Positions 6,294-15,739 of a stretch of 36,741 bases of DNA are shown here, one piece after another. The stretch is from contig RECF01000045.1 of NCBI GenBank assembly GCA_007694145.1, positions 1 to 36,741 on the forward strand, read 5' to 3'. Source of the stretch: Acholeplasmatales bacterium (GTDB taxonomy: Bacteria > Bacillota_I > Bacilli_A > Izemoplasmatales > Izemoplasmataceae). Within the stretch, counting starts at the first letter, position 1. Every line of letters begins with the position of its first letter. Made by a program: the position numbers and the translations under genes. The notes under the pieces are model-generated. The model had not been told where the DNA came from. It saw only the letters and a program-made list of their open reading frames with translations, and did not search any database.

Positions 6294-7149
6294 GGGCGGA
6301 CACTCCCGTCACTTTGATGAAGATTTCATCGAGGCTTGTTTCACCACTGTGCATCGTCTCGATTTTCTTCTCTTTGAGCAGTCTCAAGAACGCCGCATTG
6401 TCGGCGAGACCGTCGAGGTCGAACGTTTCTGCCTGCGTGTGGTTGTTTTCATAGTACTCGACTGTCACACTCCGCTGACCGTGTTTGATTTTAAGCGCGC
6501 GCGGTGTCGACGTCTCCACGATTTTACCGCCACGGATGAACGCGACACGGTCACACAGTTCCTCGACATCGTTCATCAGATGCGTACTGAGGAACACGGT
6601 GCCACCCGCCTCCTTGAAGGTGCGGATTTGGTCTTTGAGGATGCGGGCGTTTTTCGGATCGAGGCCGTTGGTGACTTCATCGAGAAAGAGCACCTTGGGT
6701 TTGTTGAGCATCGCTCTGACGAAATTGAGCCGCATCTTCATCCCTTTGCTGTACGTCGCAACGAGTCGGTCTTTGTCTTCAAGCAAGCCGACTTGCTCAA
6801 GCAACGGTTCGATGGCTGTTCTTTGCTTATAAAGCTGCGCGAAAAACTGCATGTTCTCAAGACCCGTCAATTTCGAAAAGTGAACCGGCAGTTCGAATCC
6901 AACGCCGATATCCTCATAATAGTCGTTCCGATAGTCACTCAGGTCCTTTCCGTTATACAAAATCGTACCCTGATAACTTCTGAACAGCTTTGTGAGAATT
7001 TTCTGCGTGGTCGATTTGCCGGCCCCGCTTGGCCCAAGCAAGCCGAAGACTTCGCCTTCATGGACATCAAAACTGATGCCCTGCACGGCTTCGATTTCGG
7101 ATTTTGGGTAGGTAAAACGCAAATCACGGACGGAAAACACTTTGTTCAT
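6280..7149 (-). CDS. ABC exporter ATP-binding protein
   Basis: 289 residues. Walker A GPSGAGKST is at 39-47, the signature YSKGM at 133-137, Walker B VLFLDE at 153-158 (followed by the D-loop NGLDP) and the switch histidine at H190. The signature is YSKGMKMRL rather than LSGGQ, as in the drug-exporter (DrrA/CcmA-like) subfamily. It powers the two permeases encoded immediately downstream. Its ATG overlaps the tetR stop (ATGA), so repressor and exporter are translated from one mRNA. Confidence 0.93.
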   Translation of the reverse strand: MNKVFSVRDLRFTYPKSEIEAVQGISFDVHEGEVFGLLGPSGAGKSTTQKILTKLFRSYQGTILYNGKDLSDYRNDYYEDIGVGFELPVHFSKLTGLENMQFFAQLYKQRTAIEPLLEQVGLLEDKDRLVATYSKGMKMRLNFVRAMLNKPKVLFLDEVTNGLDPKNARILKDQIRTFKEAGGTVFLSTHLMNDVEELCDRVAFIRGGKIVETSTPRALKIKHGQRSVTVEYYENNHTQAETFDLDGLADNAAFLRLLKEKKIETMHSGETSLDEIFIKVTGVSAHEDA

Positions 7150-7766
7150 GAGACACCTTCTTTCTGAATGCCATGGCGGATAATCCGCATGGTTTGATCA
7201 ACCATCGTCATCAAGCGTGCTTCATCGCCATGCTCATAAAACGCTTCAAGTAAATCAAAAGCGATGAACCGGTAAAGCAGCCGCGCGACCATGGCGGCCT
7301 CGACATCAGCAGCAATAGCACCGGCATCCTGGTCTTGTTTGATGTAACCGGTGTAGATGGCGACACCTTGTTTTTCAACGGTCTGCCTGAGCGTGCGCAT
7401 GTCCGGATCGGTTGAAAGATAGAGGAGACGCCCAAGAGCCTGCTGAGCGGGATGTGCCTTTGCAAAACGGATGCCGGCCCGGGCAATGTCTGGAAACACC
7501 TCGAGAAAGGGCACGTGGCCAAGTTGCGCAAGCAGCGGGGTCATCACAGCCATCTTATCCGTCTGAACCGATTGCATCAGATCCATGAACACATCAAGAC
7601 GGTTATGGTAATAGGCGTAAAAACTGCCCCGAGCCATCTTTGTGGCGGCGACGATGTCGCTGACGGTCGTGTTGTCATAGCCGCGGGTGTTGAAAACAGC
7701 CGTAATCGCCTGACGCAAAGCACGCTTCTTCGCTTCAGGCAGACGCTCAAACCGTGGTTTAGGCAT
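7146..7766 (-). CDS. TetR-family repressor of the ABC exporter operon
   Basis: 206 residues from ATG 7766, seven bases after AAAGGAGG; a GTG 18 bases further upstream would remove that site. Residues 11-58 form the TetR helix-turn-helix (TVSDIVAATKMARGSFYAYYHN); the rest is a helical ligand-binding and dimerisation domain with no family-specific motif that I recognise. It heads the tetR-ATPase-permease-permease operon and should repress it, since two palindromes lie at its own promoter. The inducer is unknown, probably a substrate of the exporter. Confidence 0.92.
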   Translation of the reverse strand: MPKPRFERLPEAKKRALRQAITAVFNTRGYDNTTVSDIVAATKMARGSFYAYYHNRLDVFMDLMQSVQTDKMAVMTPLLAQLGHVPFLEVFPDIARAGIRFAKAHPAQQALGRLLYLSTDPDMRTLRQTVEKQGVAIYTGYIKQDQDAGAIAADVEAAMVARLLYRFIAFDLLEAFYEHGDEARLMTMVDQTMRIIRHGIQKEGVS

Positions 7767-7788
7767 GCTGACCCCTCCTTTCACCCCG

Positions 7789-7841
7789 ATTATGACACAT
7801 GTGTCACTTTGTTGTCAAGGAAATTGTGACAAATGTGTCAC
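7789..7841 (-). promoter_or_regulatory. tetR-ABC promoter with two TetR-type operators
   Basis: Minus strand: -35 TTGACA (7813-7818), 18-base spacer, -10 CATAAT (7789-7794). The perfect 14-base palindrome TGACACATGTGTCA (7793-7806) fills most of the spacer. A second near-palindrome of the same consensus (7826-7841) lies just upstream of the -35, centre to centre about 34 bases, close to three helical turns. This is the pattern of an autoregulated TetR. Confidence 0.85.
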
Positions 7842-7852
7842 TTTTTAGGTCG

Positions 7853-7879
7853 AAAAGAAAGGCGCCTCAATCGGACGCC
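7853..7879 (-). terminator. Rho-independent terminator overlapping the uvrB stop
   Basis: Six-base stem (GGCGTC / GGCGCC, one G-T pair) with a seven-base loop that contains the uvrB stop codon, then TTTCTTTT on the minus strand. The last codons of uvrB form the left arm. Confidence 0.65.
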
Positions 7880-9831
7880 CGAATTTCAATAATCAAATCG
7901 CGTAGTTCGGCCGCTTTCTCAAAATCAAGGTCACGGGCCGCCTTGCGCATTTCTTTATTCAGGTTGTCAAGCAGTTCCGCGCGTTGTTTCTTGTTCAAAC
8001 TGGCCAACTGACTGAGCGCAGGCGCTTCCGTTTCAATTTTGACACGGATTGCATCACGAATTTTCTTGACAATCGTCGTCGGTACGATGCCATATTGCTC
8101 ATTGTGCGCTTGTTGGATGGCCCGACGACGGTTGGTCTCATCGAGGGCAATCTGCATCGAATCGGTGATGTGATCGGCATAAAGAACCACGTTGCCATCG
8201 ACATTGCGAGCGGCCCGACCAATGGTTTGAATCAGGCTACGTGATGAACGGAGAAACCCTTCCTTGTCGGCATCGAGAATGGCGATGAACGACACTTCTG
8301 GCAAATCGAGTCCTTCCCTTAGCAAGTTGATTCCTACCAGCACATCATAGACGCCTAAGCGCAAGTCGCGGATAATTTCAATTCGTTCTAGCGACTTGAT
8401 TTCTGAATGTAAATAGGCGACCTTGATGCCAAGCTCCTTCAAGTAACTGGTCAAATCCTCGCTCATTTTGATGGTGAGCGTCGTAATCAAGGTCCGTTGT
8501 TTTTTCTCGATGCGGCGGTATATTTCGGTCACAATATCATCGATTTGGTTGTCCTTTTTCCGCACTTCAACGTAAGGATCAAGAAGACCGGTCGGGCGGA
8601 TGATCTGCTCGATGACATGGTCGGTCCGGGCCAGTTCATAATCACCGGGTGTCGCACTGACGTAGACGACCTGGTCGATTTTCTCAAGAAACTCATCAAA
8701 ATTGAGCGGCCGGTTGTCTAAGGCGCTCGGCAAACGGAAGCCATAGTCGACAAGCGTCTGCTTGCGGGACCGGTCGCCGTTATACATGCCGCGTACTTGC
8801 GGCAAGGTGACATGCGACTCATCGACAATCAACAAGTACTCCCCACCAAAGAAGTCCATCAAGGTCGATGGCGTCTCGCCTTCTTCGCGCAGCGACAAAT
8901 GGCGTGCATAATTTTCGACGCCTTTGCACGTCCCGATTTCTTCAAGCAGTTCGATATCGTAGTTTGTCCGCATGCGGATGCGTTCTGCCTCGACGAGTCT
9001 ACCTTCTTCTTCAAAGCGGGCGATGGTTTCCTTGAGTTCTGTCTCGATGCGGCGCACCCCTTCTTTGAGCTTGTCCTTGTCGGTCACAAATTGCGTTGCC
9101 GGAAAAAGCGTCAGGACACTGTAGTCTTCAATGATTTCCCCGGTGATGATATCAAAGGCGCGAATCCGCTCAATCTCGTCATCGAAAAACTCGATGCGAA
9201 TCGCCCGCTCCTTCTGATAGGTCGGCAAAATCTCAACCACATCACCTTTGACGCGAAAAGAACCGCGCTCAAAGTCGATTTCATTGCGGACAAACAACAT
9301 GTCGACGAGCTTGTTGAGCAAGGTGTCGCGCTCAAGTGTTTCACCTTGCCTAACTGTTAAGGTGGCCTTCTTGTATTCTTCGGGATCCCCGATTCCATAA
9401 ATACAGGAGACGCTCGCGACGACGATAACATCGCGGCGCTCAAGTAGACTCGCGGTGGCGCTGTGACGCATCTCATCGATTTCATCGTTGGTCTGGGCGT
9501 CTTTTTCGATATACAGGTCGCGGCTTGGGACATACGCCTCAGGTTGGTAATAATCGTAGTAGGAGATGAAATATTCGACCCGGTTTTCAGGGAAAAACTC
9601 CTTGAACTCAGAGTAAAGCTGACCGGCGAGGGTTTTGTTGTGGGCGAGGACAAGCACGGGCTTTTTTAGTCGGTTGATGACCTGACTCATCGTGAATGTC
9701 TTCCCCGTCCCAGTCGCCCCAAGCAGGACTTGCTCGCGGATCCCTTTGGCGACATTGTCAGCCAGCGTTTCAATCGCCTTGACCTGGTCGCCCTTTGGGG
9801 TATAGTCGGTCGTCAGTTTATATGGTTGCAT
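7867..9831 (-). CDS. uvrB: UvrABC excinuclease subunit B
   Basis: 654 residues from ATG 9831, nine bases after GGAGG; an alternative ATG at 9837 is only three bases from that site. UvrB takes over damaged DNA from UvrA and positions UvrC for the two incisions of nucleotide excision repair. Seen here: Walker A GATGTGKT (38-45), the beta-hairpin region [20 protein letters not shown] that clamps one strand, helicase motifs [24 protein letters not shown] and QTIGRAARN, and a C-terminal UVR motif ([12 protein letters not shown]) that contacts UvrC. Length is normal. uvrA is not next to it in this window; uvrB stands alone, divergent from the radical SAM gene. Confidence 0.97.
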   Translation of the reverse strand: MQPYKLTTDYTPKGDQVKAIETLADNVAKGIREQVLLGATGTGKTFTMSQVINRLKKPVLVLAHNKTLAGQLYSEFKEFFPENRVEYFISYYDYYQPEAYVPSRDLYIEKDAQTNDEIDEMRHSATASLLERRDVIVVASVSCIYGIGDPEEYKKATLTVRQGETLERDTLLNKLVDMLFVRNEIDFERGSFRVKGDVVEILPTYQKERAIRIEFFDDEIERIRAFDIITGEIIEDYSVLTLFPATQFVTDKDKLKEGVRRIETELKETIARFEEEGRLVEAERIRMRTNYDIELLEEIGTCKGVENYARHLSLREEGETPSTLMDFFGGEYLLIVDESHVTLPQVRGMYNGDRSRKQTLVDYGFRLPSALDNRPLNFDEFLEKIDQVVYVSATPGDYELARTDHVIEQIIRPTGLLDPYVEVRKKDNQIDDIVTEIYRRIEKKQRTLITTLTIKMSEDLTSYLKELGIKVAYLHSEIKSLERIEIIRDLRLGVYDVLVGINLLREGLDLPEVSFIAILDADKEGFLRSSRSLIQTIGRAARNVDGNVVLYADHITDSMQIALDETNRRRAIQQAHNEQYGIVPTTIVKKIRDAIRVKIETEAPALSQLASLNKKQRAELLDNLNKEMRKAARDLDFEKAAELRDLIIEIRASD

Positions 9832-9871
9832 CACCATGCGCCTCCTCTACTTTAACTTTGCGTCTGATTCC

Positions 9872-9904
9872 ATTCTATCACATCCATACGCCCTGTGATA
9901 CAAT
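9872..9904. promoter_or_regulatory. Divergent promoter region between uvrB and the radical SAM gene
   Basis: A plus-strand TACAAT (9899-9904) lies 23 bases before the radical SAM ATG, and a minus-strand TAGAAT (9872-9877) lies about 40 bases before uvrB. Neither has a convincing -35. I see no SOS (LexA) box near uvrB. Confidence 0.4.
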
Positions 9905-9927
9905 GAAGGGTAGAAAGAAGGTGTGTC

Positions 9928-11577
9928 ATGGACGTTCTGCTCATCGCCATCAATGCCAAGTACATCCACCCAAGTCCCGCTGTCCGCCTCCTCAAGGCCA
10001 ACAGCGCCCTTGCGGTCGAGTTTTTTGAGTACACCCTCAAAGATTCGCTGACTGACATCGTCGCAGACATCGCCAAAACCAACGCGAAGATGGTCGGATT
10101 GAGCGTCTACATTTGGAATGCGAGCATGATGTGCAGCCTGTCAAAAGCGATTAAAGACACCCTCAATCTGCCCGTCCTACTCGGCGGCCCCGAGGTCAGC
10201 CATGACGCGGCCTATTATCTAAAGGTAAGTCAAGCGGATGCCATCCTTTGTGGTGAAGGTGAGCCGGATTTCGACTTGGTGTCTCGCGCACTCATCGCCG
10301 GCGCCGTCGATACAACAATCCCCTCGGTCACGTGGCGCGATCGACCCTGTGATGTCCCCATAGCGTACCAGGGCAAAGCCGATGTGTCCACCTTATCATC
10401 CGGCTATGACGACCCGCTGCACCGCCTCGATCTCGCTCACCGCATCGCCTATGTCGAAGCGAGTCGCGGCTGTCCATTTTCTTGTAGCTTCTGTCTGTCT
10501 TCACTTGATCAAGGGGTGCGCTTTTTCCCTGTTGACACCGTCCTCTCGACCCTCGATACACTGCGAAAGGCCGGTGCGAAGACATTCAAGTTTCTCGATC
10601 GCACCTTCAATGCTTCAAAGGCCACCCAAACCATCATCGACCACATTGTCAAGACCCATGAACACGGTGCGGTGTATCAGTTCGAGATTACCGGTGACAT
10701 GCTTGATCCATCCTTGATCGACCACATCCATGCCGTCGCACCACGGGGCCTGTTTCGGTTTGAAGTCGGCATCCAGTCGATTCATGCCGCCGTCAATGCC
10801 CGCGTGTTCCGCCGTCAAGACACCGCGAAGCTCTTCAATACGCTCCGCACTTTAATCGATCACGACATCGTCACCTTGCACCTTGACTTGATTGCCGGTC
10901 TGCCGGGTGAGACGCTCTCGATGTTTGCAAAGACGTTTGATGCGACCTTTGATCTCGGCGCAAAAGAACTGCAACTTGGGGTGCTTAAACTGCTTAGAGG
11001 CACGCTGTTGAGAGACCAAGCAAGCCACTATGATATGGTTTTTGATGCGCGTCCCCCGTACACGATCAAAAAGACTGCCTGGTTGTCGGCCACCGATCTC
11101 AAGACGATTGGACATATAGAAACAACGCTCAACCTGTTTCATAACCGCGGGTTGTTCGGGTCGTTTATCTATGATCTCTTCAAGACGACCCCATCGCCCT
11201 TTGAAGCCTTCCTATCCTTGCATGCGACCTTGACCGCCCAAAACATCAACCCGCACCGCTATCAACTCGAAGACCTTTACCGCGTGCTCGATACGTGGCT
11301 TGTCGCGCGTGACATGCTTGCCGCACAAGAAACCTTGCGCCGTGTCTATCTCCTGCGGGCTAAGGTCAAGCCGCCCGGTTACTTTACTTTCGTGACGCAC
11401 CCAGCCCTTACCCGCCGTGTCTATGAACATCTTGCTAGTAAACACGGTGTCCCCCTTGAACTATTTAACAAACATGCCCGTCTCATTGAAGAAGCGCAAG
11501 GCTATGTCGCCGTCCTCTACCAACAGCACAAAGCGACACTCTATCACTGCAGCTTCGCCGATTGTGAATCATCATAA
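9928..11577 (+). CDS. B12-binding-domain radical SAM protein (DUF4080 type)
   Basis: 549 residues. The N-terminus (about 1-130) has the Rossmann-like B12-binding fold (LLIAINAKYIHPSPAVRLLK ... LGGPEVSHD), but without the DxHxxG histidine of methionine synthase. The radical SAM core carries C182, C186 and C189 (CxxxCxxC) for the 4Fe-4S cluster, followed by the GE-containing strands FLDRTFNAS and FEVGIQS. The C-terminal 180 residues correspond to the DUF4080 region seen in such Firmicutes proteins. The reaction is not known; related enzymes perform methylations or tRNA/cofactor modifications. AAGG lies upstream of the ATG. It is transcribed alone. Confidence 0.85.
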   Translation: MDVLLIAINAKYIHPSPAVRLLKANSALAVEFFEYTLKDSLTDIVADIAKTNAKMVGLSVYIWNASMMCSLSKAIKDTLNLPVLLGGPEVSHDAAYYLKVSQADAILCGEGEPDFDLVSRALIAGAVDTTIPSVTWRDRPCDVPIAYQGKADVSTLSSGYDDPLHRLDLAHRIAYVEASRGCPFSCSFCLSSLDQGVRFFPVDTVLSTLDTLRKAGAKTFKFLDRTFNASKATQTIIDHIVKTHEHGAVYQFEITGDMLDPSLIDHIHAVAPRGLFRFEVGIQSIHAAVNARVFRRQDTAKLFNTLRTLIDHDIVTLHLDLIAGLPGETLSMFAKTFDATFDLGAKELQLGVLKLLRGTLLRDQASHYDMVFDARPPYTIKKTAWLSATDLKTIGHIETTLNLFHNRGLFGSFIYDLFKTTPSPFEAFLSLHATLTAQNINPHRYQLEDLYRVLDTWLVARDMLAAQETLRRVYLLRAKVKPPGYFTFVTHPALTRRVYEHLASKHGVPLELFNKHARLIEEAQGYVAVLYQQHKATLYHCSFADCESS

Positions 11578-11671
11578 GCGCTTTACACTTGCGTACACGA
11601 CCTGCTTGAAAAGGACACTGTAACCTTTTGAATGTTTGTATGGTTCAAGCCATAGCGCATGGGCACGTGTG

Positions 11672-11718
11672 AAAAAAAGCGTTGTGCGTGCATCCCTGAA
11701 GGGTGCCACACAACGCTT
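11672..11718 (-). terminator. Rho-independent terminator of the RND-tetR operon
   Basis: Ten-base outer stem (AAGCGTTGTG / CACAACGCTT) with a second GC-rich stem-loop inside it, followed on the minus strand by seven T. It lies four bases after the tetR stop. It may also block read-through from the converging radical SAM gene. Confidence 0.9.
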
Positions 11719-11721
11719 ACT

Positions 11722-12312
11722 TTAACGATGCAATAAAACCAGACTTTCTTTAAGTGCCCCAATCAGATCATCCCGGTCGAAGTTGAACATCGGGTTAGAC
11801 CACGACACCAACGCCCCAAGAAACATCGAATCAATGGTGGCTAGACGTAACGTATTGTCAAGTGGTTTGAGAACCTTTTCTGCCACCCCTTTAGCCAAGA
11901 TGGCTTGCATCCGCTGCCGCAACTGTTCGTAAAATGCGTACATGGACTCCATCAGGCCTTGCTTTAGCGCCGGGTCAAGCGCGATGACATCGACACTTTC
12001 GATAACTTGCTGGATCATTTGATTCTTCTCTGCAATGGTGAATGAGCGCGTCATATGCTGCTCAAAAGCTTCATCAAACGACAAGTCTGGAAAGTCCTCA
12101 CCCGATAAAAGTATCGCGACATGGTCGCTCATCATGAGCAAGATGGCTTGTTGGATCATGACGTCCTTGTTGTCAAAGTATTCGTACAATGTGCTTTTTC
12201 CCATGTCCATCGCTTCGGCAAGTTTTGACAAGGTCAGCCTTTTTGAGGCGGCCGCAGGTGAGGTCAAAAATTCAAGTACTTTGCGCAAAATGGCTTCTTT
12301 TTTCGGGTTCAT
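11722..12312 (-). CDS. TetR-family repressor of the RND exporter
   Basis: 196 residues. Residues about 8-55 form the TetR helix-turn-helix (LTLSKLAEAMDMGKSTLYEY), followed by a helical effector domain. The ATG overlaps the stop of the RND gene (ATGA), so the repressor is made from the same mRNA as the pump. The GC-rich palindrome at 15654-15675, at the transcription start of the operon, is the probable operator, giving negative feedback. Inducers are unknown. Confidence 0.9.
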   Translation of the reverse strand: MNPKKEAILRKVLEFLTSPAAASKRLTLSKLAEAMDMGKSTLYEYFDNKDVMIQQAILLMMSDHVAILLSGEDFPDLSFDEAFEQHMTRSFTIAEKNQMIQQVIESVDVIALDPALKQGLMESMYAFYEQLRQRMQAILAKGVAEKVLKPLDNTLRLATIDSMFLGALVSWSNPMFNFDRDDLIGALKESLVLLHR

Positions 12313-15300
12313 ACCAAGGTTGCTTCTTTCGGTTTTTTAGGGATAAACACCATCAACAAGAACGCCCCAACACCGATGATCCCCGCCAGCGCAGCATAAA
12401 GCCAAAACCCCATCACAAGCAGGACGACCGCGGCCACCAGACCGGTAAGGGTGAAGAAAATCCCCGCGACAAGACGCCCTTTCATGGTGATGCTATAGTA
12501 CATAATCGGCACGACGAAGATGGTCAGTAACGTCGCATACATCAGCCCACCAATCGCAGTCAGCGCCATCGGCTGGATCAGTTCGGCGCCTTCACCAAAG
12601 CCAATCGCAAGCGCCGAGAGGGCGAGAATTGTCGTGAGTGCGGTCATGAAGATTGGACGCAGACGCGTCTGACCGGCTTCAATAATCGCTTCTTCAAGGG
12701 ATTTGCCGGTGTCACGAACTTGATTGATATAGTCGACTAAGACAATGCCGTTGTTGACGACGACACCGGAAAGGATAATCAGACCGATCATCGCCACGAT
12801 GCTGACCGGCATACCAAAGAGATAGAGTATGAGGAAGCCACCAGTAAAGGCAAGCGGTATGGTAATCATGATGATGAACGGATAGACGAGCGACTGAAAC
12901 TGGCTCGCCATGATCATGTAGACAATGACGACTGCAAGCAAGACGACAAGGGTCAAGGTGTTGAGCGCTGAAAGAACTTCTTGACTCTCACCGAGCACTT
13001 CATAGTCGATGCCGGTTGTGGGTGTGTAATCCGCCAACACCGCGTCGACATCGCTGGCGACGAGTGTTGCGTTAAACCCGGGTTCAAACTGGGCATCGAT
13101 GGTCAATGTCCGGGCGCCGTCAATCCGGCTGATGGTTCTAAAACCCGGTTGGACGGTGATTTCGGCAATCGCCCCAAGCAGGACGGGTTGGCCAGTGATT
13201 GGGTTGGCACCGACGGGTAACGTTTCAAGGGTGGCAACATCATCAATCGCGACACGGCGTGTGTCACCGGGTTCATACACATAGATGTCATAAGTCGTGC
13301 CACTCAAGCGTGCTTGTCCGATACTTGCAGGACCTGAGGCATATTCGGCGAGGAAACCAAGCACCTGTCCGACTGTCAAACCGACCGCGATGGCTGCTTC
13401 TTTGTCGACGGTTACTTTGATTTCTCGCGATTCACGGCCAAAGCCTGGATCGATGTCACGCAACCCTTCAACGGTCTCTAAACGCGAAACGATTTCGAGT
13501 GCTTCAGCCCGCATCGCCTCGAGGTCATTGCCGCGCAAACGAATTTGTAAACCCGAACCGACGAGGAAGGCGATATCGCCTTGTGTCCCGCTGATTTCAA
13601 AATCGATATGCGTGTAGGCATCTTCAAGCAGTGCCAACACTTCTTCACGCACTTCAGCGGTCGTGAACACACGGTCATCCCGCAAGACAAGGGTCACATT
13701 GGCCCGATCCCCCGTCCCGGCACCGCCACCAAAGCCAAACAAGCCCCCACCGAGCGAAATGCCGATGGTCTCGATGTCATCGATGGTCAACAAGTCGAGA
13801 TACAGCGCATCAAGCGTCGCTGTAAACTCCGTGAACGTAAGCGGTTGCTCGTTGCTCACCTGAAGTGATACCGACAAGGTCCCTTCATCGGTCGCCGGGA
13901 AAAACTCGAAACCACGGCTGGTGGCGAGCCAGATAGACACCGCAAACAGCACGAGCACAAACGAAAGAATCAGGGTCTTAAACCTAAACGCCACCGACAA
14001 AGCACGGCCATAAGCTTGCTTGACTTTATCAAGTCGTGAGGGCCCTTCTTGGTCTTTGGTATGGGCTTTAGTATCTTCATCAAGCACTTTGCTCGCTAAG
14101 GACGGCACAAGCGTCAAGGCAATCAGGAGTGAAGCGGCCAAACTGAAGGTAATCGTCAGGGCGAGTTGGAAAAATATCTCCCGGATGAAGTCTTCAATGA
14201 ACATGACCGGCAAGAACACACCGATGGTCGTCAAGGTGCTTGCGGTAATCGCACCGGCGACTTGGTGGGTTCCATGCAAGGCGGCTTCTTTGTTTGAGGC
14301 CCCTTCTTTTTTCATCCTGAAGATGTTTTCGACCACGACAATGCCGTTATCGACGAGCATCCCGATGCCAAGTGCTAGGCCACCCAATGAGACGATGTTG
14401 AGGGTGATGCCCGACAAATAGATGAGCACGACCGCAAAGAGGAGACTGATTGGGATGGCGACACCCACGATGAAGGTGACGCGGAAACTCCGTAGGAAGA
14501 TAAAGAGAATGATGATGGCCAATACACCCCCAACCAACAAATTCGCAATGACTGAACCCGTTGACTGGTTGATAAACTCACCTTGGTCAAGCAACATCGT
14601 CACGGTGACGTTATCGTCTTCTTCTGCGAGTTGGCGCAAGACATCATTCACACGGTTGCTGACGTCGGTGGTCGCAAACTCGCTGCCCTTTTGAACCGAG
14701 ATGGTCAGTGCATTTTCACCGTTTACCTTCGAGTAAATCCGGTCAGTGGCGGCCGCGAAGGTCACCTCGGCAATGTCCTCAAGACGTACCGGAGCGAGCC
14801 CGAACATGGTGCCATCAAACAAAAGCAAGTTTTGAATTTCTTCAAGGCTGCTGAAACTGTCACCAACCCGAATGAGGTAGTTCGAACCGGCCACTTCAAG
14901 AAAACCAGCCGGGAAACTGAAGTTTTGTGCTGTCAGGATGCCGGAAACCATGTCTTTGTCAATCACAATTTCCAAATCCTCGGGAATCGGTTGTCCCGCT
15001 CCCCGCAACAAATCAAGCTGGGCGGCGATCTGGTCATTGAGGTTATCAAGGGCGGTCTCATCGAGCATGATTCGTAGCTCCGAACTGAACCCACCACTGA
15101 CGGTGAAACTGGCCACACCAGGAACGCGTTCAACACGGGGCCGCATGACATCATCAACCCATTCAGTCAAAGCTTGCGGGTCTTTGCCGTCATAGGTGAC
15201 ACTGTAGGTCACAATCGGCAAAAGATCCGGATTGAGCCGGATGATGTTTGGATTGCCGGCACTCTCAGGCAAGACATCGAGGACGAAATTCAGATTCTCG

Positions 15301-15629
15301 CGCATTTCAATGACCGCAGAATCCATATTGGCATTGGCATTGAACTCAAGCATGATAATCGAGACATTTTCTTGTGACATCGACGTCACCTGGACGATAT
15401 TGGTCGTTGTCTGGAAAACCGTCTCAAGCGGAACGGACACCCGTGCCTCGACTTCTTCGGGACTTGCACCGGGGTAAGTCGTCACGACAACGGCAAAGGG
15501 AATGTTGACGTTTGGGAATAAATCCGTCGTCAAACGGGTGAACGAAACCACCCCAAAGATCGACACTGCAATGACGGCCATAAAGACTGTAATCGCCTTT
15601 TGGACAGAAAAATCTATGATACCTTTCAT
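12309..15629 (-). CDS. RND-family efflux transporter (AcrB/SwrC-like)
   Basis: 1106 residues, about 12 core membrane segments in the RND layout: one N-terminal helix (AITVFMAVIAVSIFGVVSF), a large extracytoplasmic loop, six helices, a second large loop, and a final group. The proton-relay helix reads GIGMLVDNGIVVVENI, with one Asp of the AcrB Asp-Asp pair replaced by Asn, as in many members. About 60 extra residues at the C-terminus form two further hydrophobic segments and a basic tail, so the protein is longer than usual. No membrane-fusion or outer-membrane partner lies nearby, which fits a monoderm cell, as for Bacillus SwrC, which exports lipopeptide. The substrate is unknown. GGGTG lies seven bases before the ATG. 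Confidence 0.92.
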   Translation of the reverse strand: MKGIIDFSVQKAITVFMAVIAVSIFGVVSFTRLTTDLFPNVNIPFAVVVTTYPGASPEEVEARVSVPLETVFQTTTNIVQVTSMSQENVSIIMLEFNANANMDSAVIEMRENLNFVLDVLPESAGNPNIIRLNPDLLPIVTYSVTYDGKDPQALTEWVDDVMRPRVERVPGVASFTVSGGFSSELRIMLDETALDNLNDQIAAQLDLLRGAGQPIPEDLEIVIDKDMVSGILTAQNFSFPAGFLEVAGSNYLIRVGDSFSSLEEIQNLLLFDGTMFGLAPVRLEDIAEVTFAAATDRIYSKVNGENALTISVQKGSEFATTDVSNRVNDVLRQLAEEDDNVTVTMLLDQGEFINQSTGSVIANLLVGGVLAIIILFIFLRSFRVTFIVGVAIPISLLFAVVLIYLSGITLNIVSLGGLALGIGMLVDNGIVVVENIFRMKKEGASNKEAALHGTHQVAGAITASTLTTIGVFLPVMFIEDFIREIFFQLALTITFSLAASLLIALTLVPSLASKVLDEDTKAHTKDQEGPSRLDKVKQAYGRALSVAFRFKTLILSFVLVLFAVSIWLATSRGFEFFPATDEGTLSVSLQVSNEQPLTFTEFTATLDALYLDLLTIDDIETIGISLGGGLFGFGGGAGTGDRANVTLVLRDDRVFTTAEVREEVLALLEDAYTHIDFEISGTQGDIAFLVGSGLQIRLRGNDLEAMRAEALEIVSRLETVEGLRDIDPGFGRESREIKVTVDKEAAIAVGLTVGQVLGFLAEYASGPASIGQARLSGTTYDIYVYEPGDTRRVAIDDVATLETLPVGANPITGQPVLLGAIAEITVQPGFRTISRIDGARTLTIDAQFEPGFNATLVASDVDAVLADYTPTTGIDYEVLGESQEVLSALNTLTLVVLLAVVIVYMIMASQFQSLVYPFIIMITIPLAFTGGFLILYLFGMPVSIVAMIGLIILSGVVVNNGIVLVDYINQVRDTGKSLEEAIIEAGQTRLRPIFMTALTTILALSALAIGFGEGAELIQPMALTAIGGLMYATLLTIFVVPIMYYSITMKGRLVAGIFFTLTGLVAAVVLLVMGFWLYAALAGIIGVGAFLLMVFIPKKPKEATLV

Positions 15630-15653
15630 GAGAAATCACCCTTTCATATAAAA

Positions 15654-15685
15654 CCCGACCGAACGGTCGGTCGGGTTCTATTATA
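15654..15685 (-). promoter_or_regulatory. RND-tetR promoter and TetR operator
   Basis: Minus strand: extended -10 TGATATAAT, with the hexamer at 15680-15685. Directly downstream, at the expected start of transcription, a 22-base palindrome (15654-15675) has only one mismatched pair; its core is the GACCG / CGGTC half-site typical of TetR repressors. A bound repressor would block initiation. Confidence 0.82.
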
Positions 15686-15739
15686 TCATAAAATGATGAT
15701 GTGAAATGGTAAATGCTTACGAAATGATTCCGAGGTGCT

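Noticed and set aside
6130-7167. A 345-codon plus-strand frame opposite the ABC ATPase
   Set aside because: It is antisense to a gene with all ATPase motifs, has no ribosome binding site, and its translation resembles no protein.
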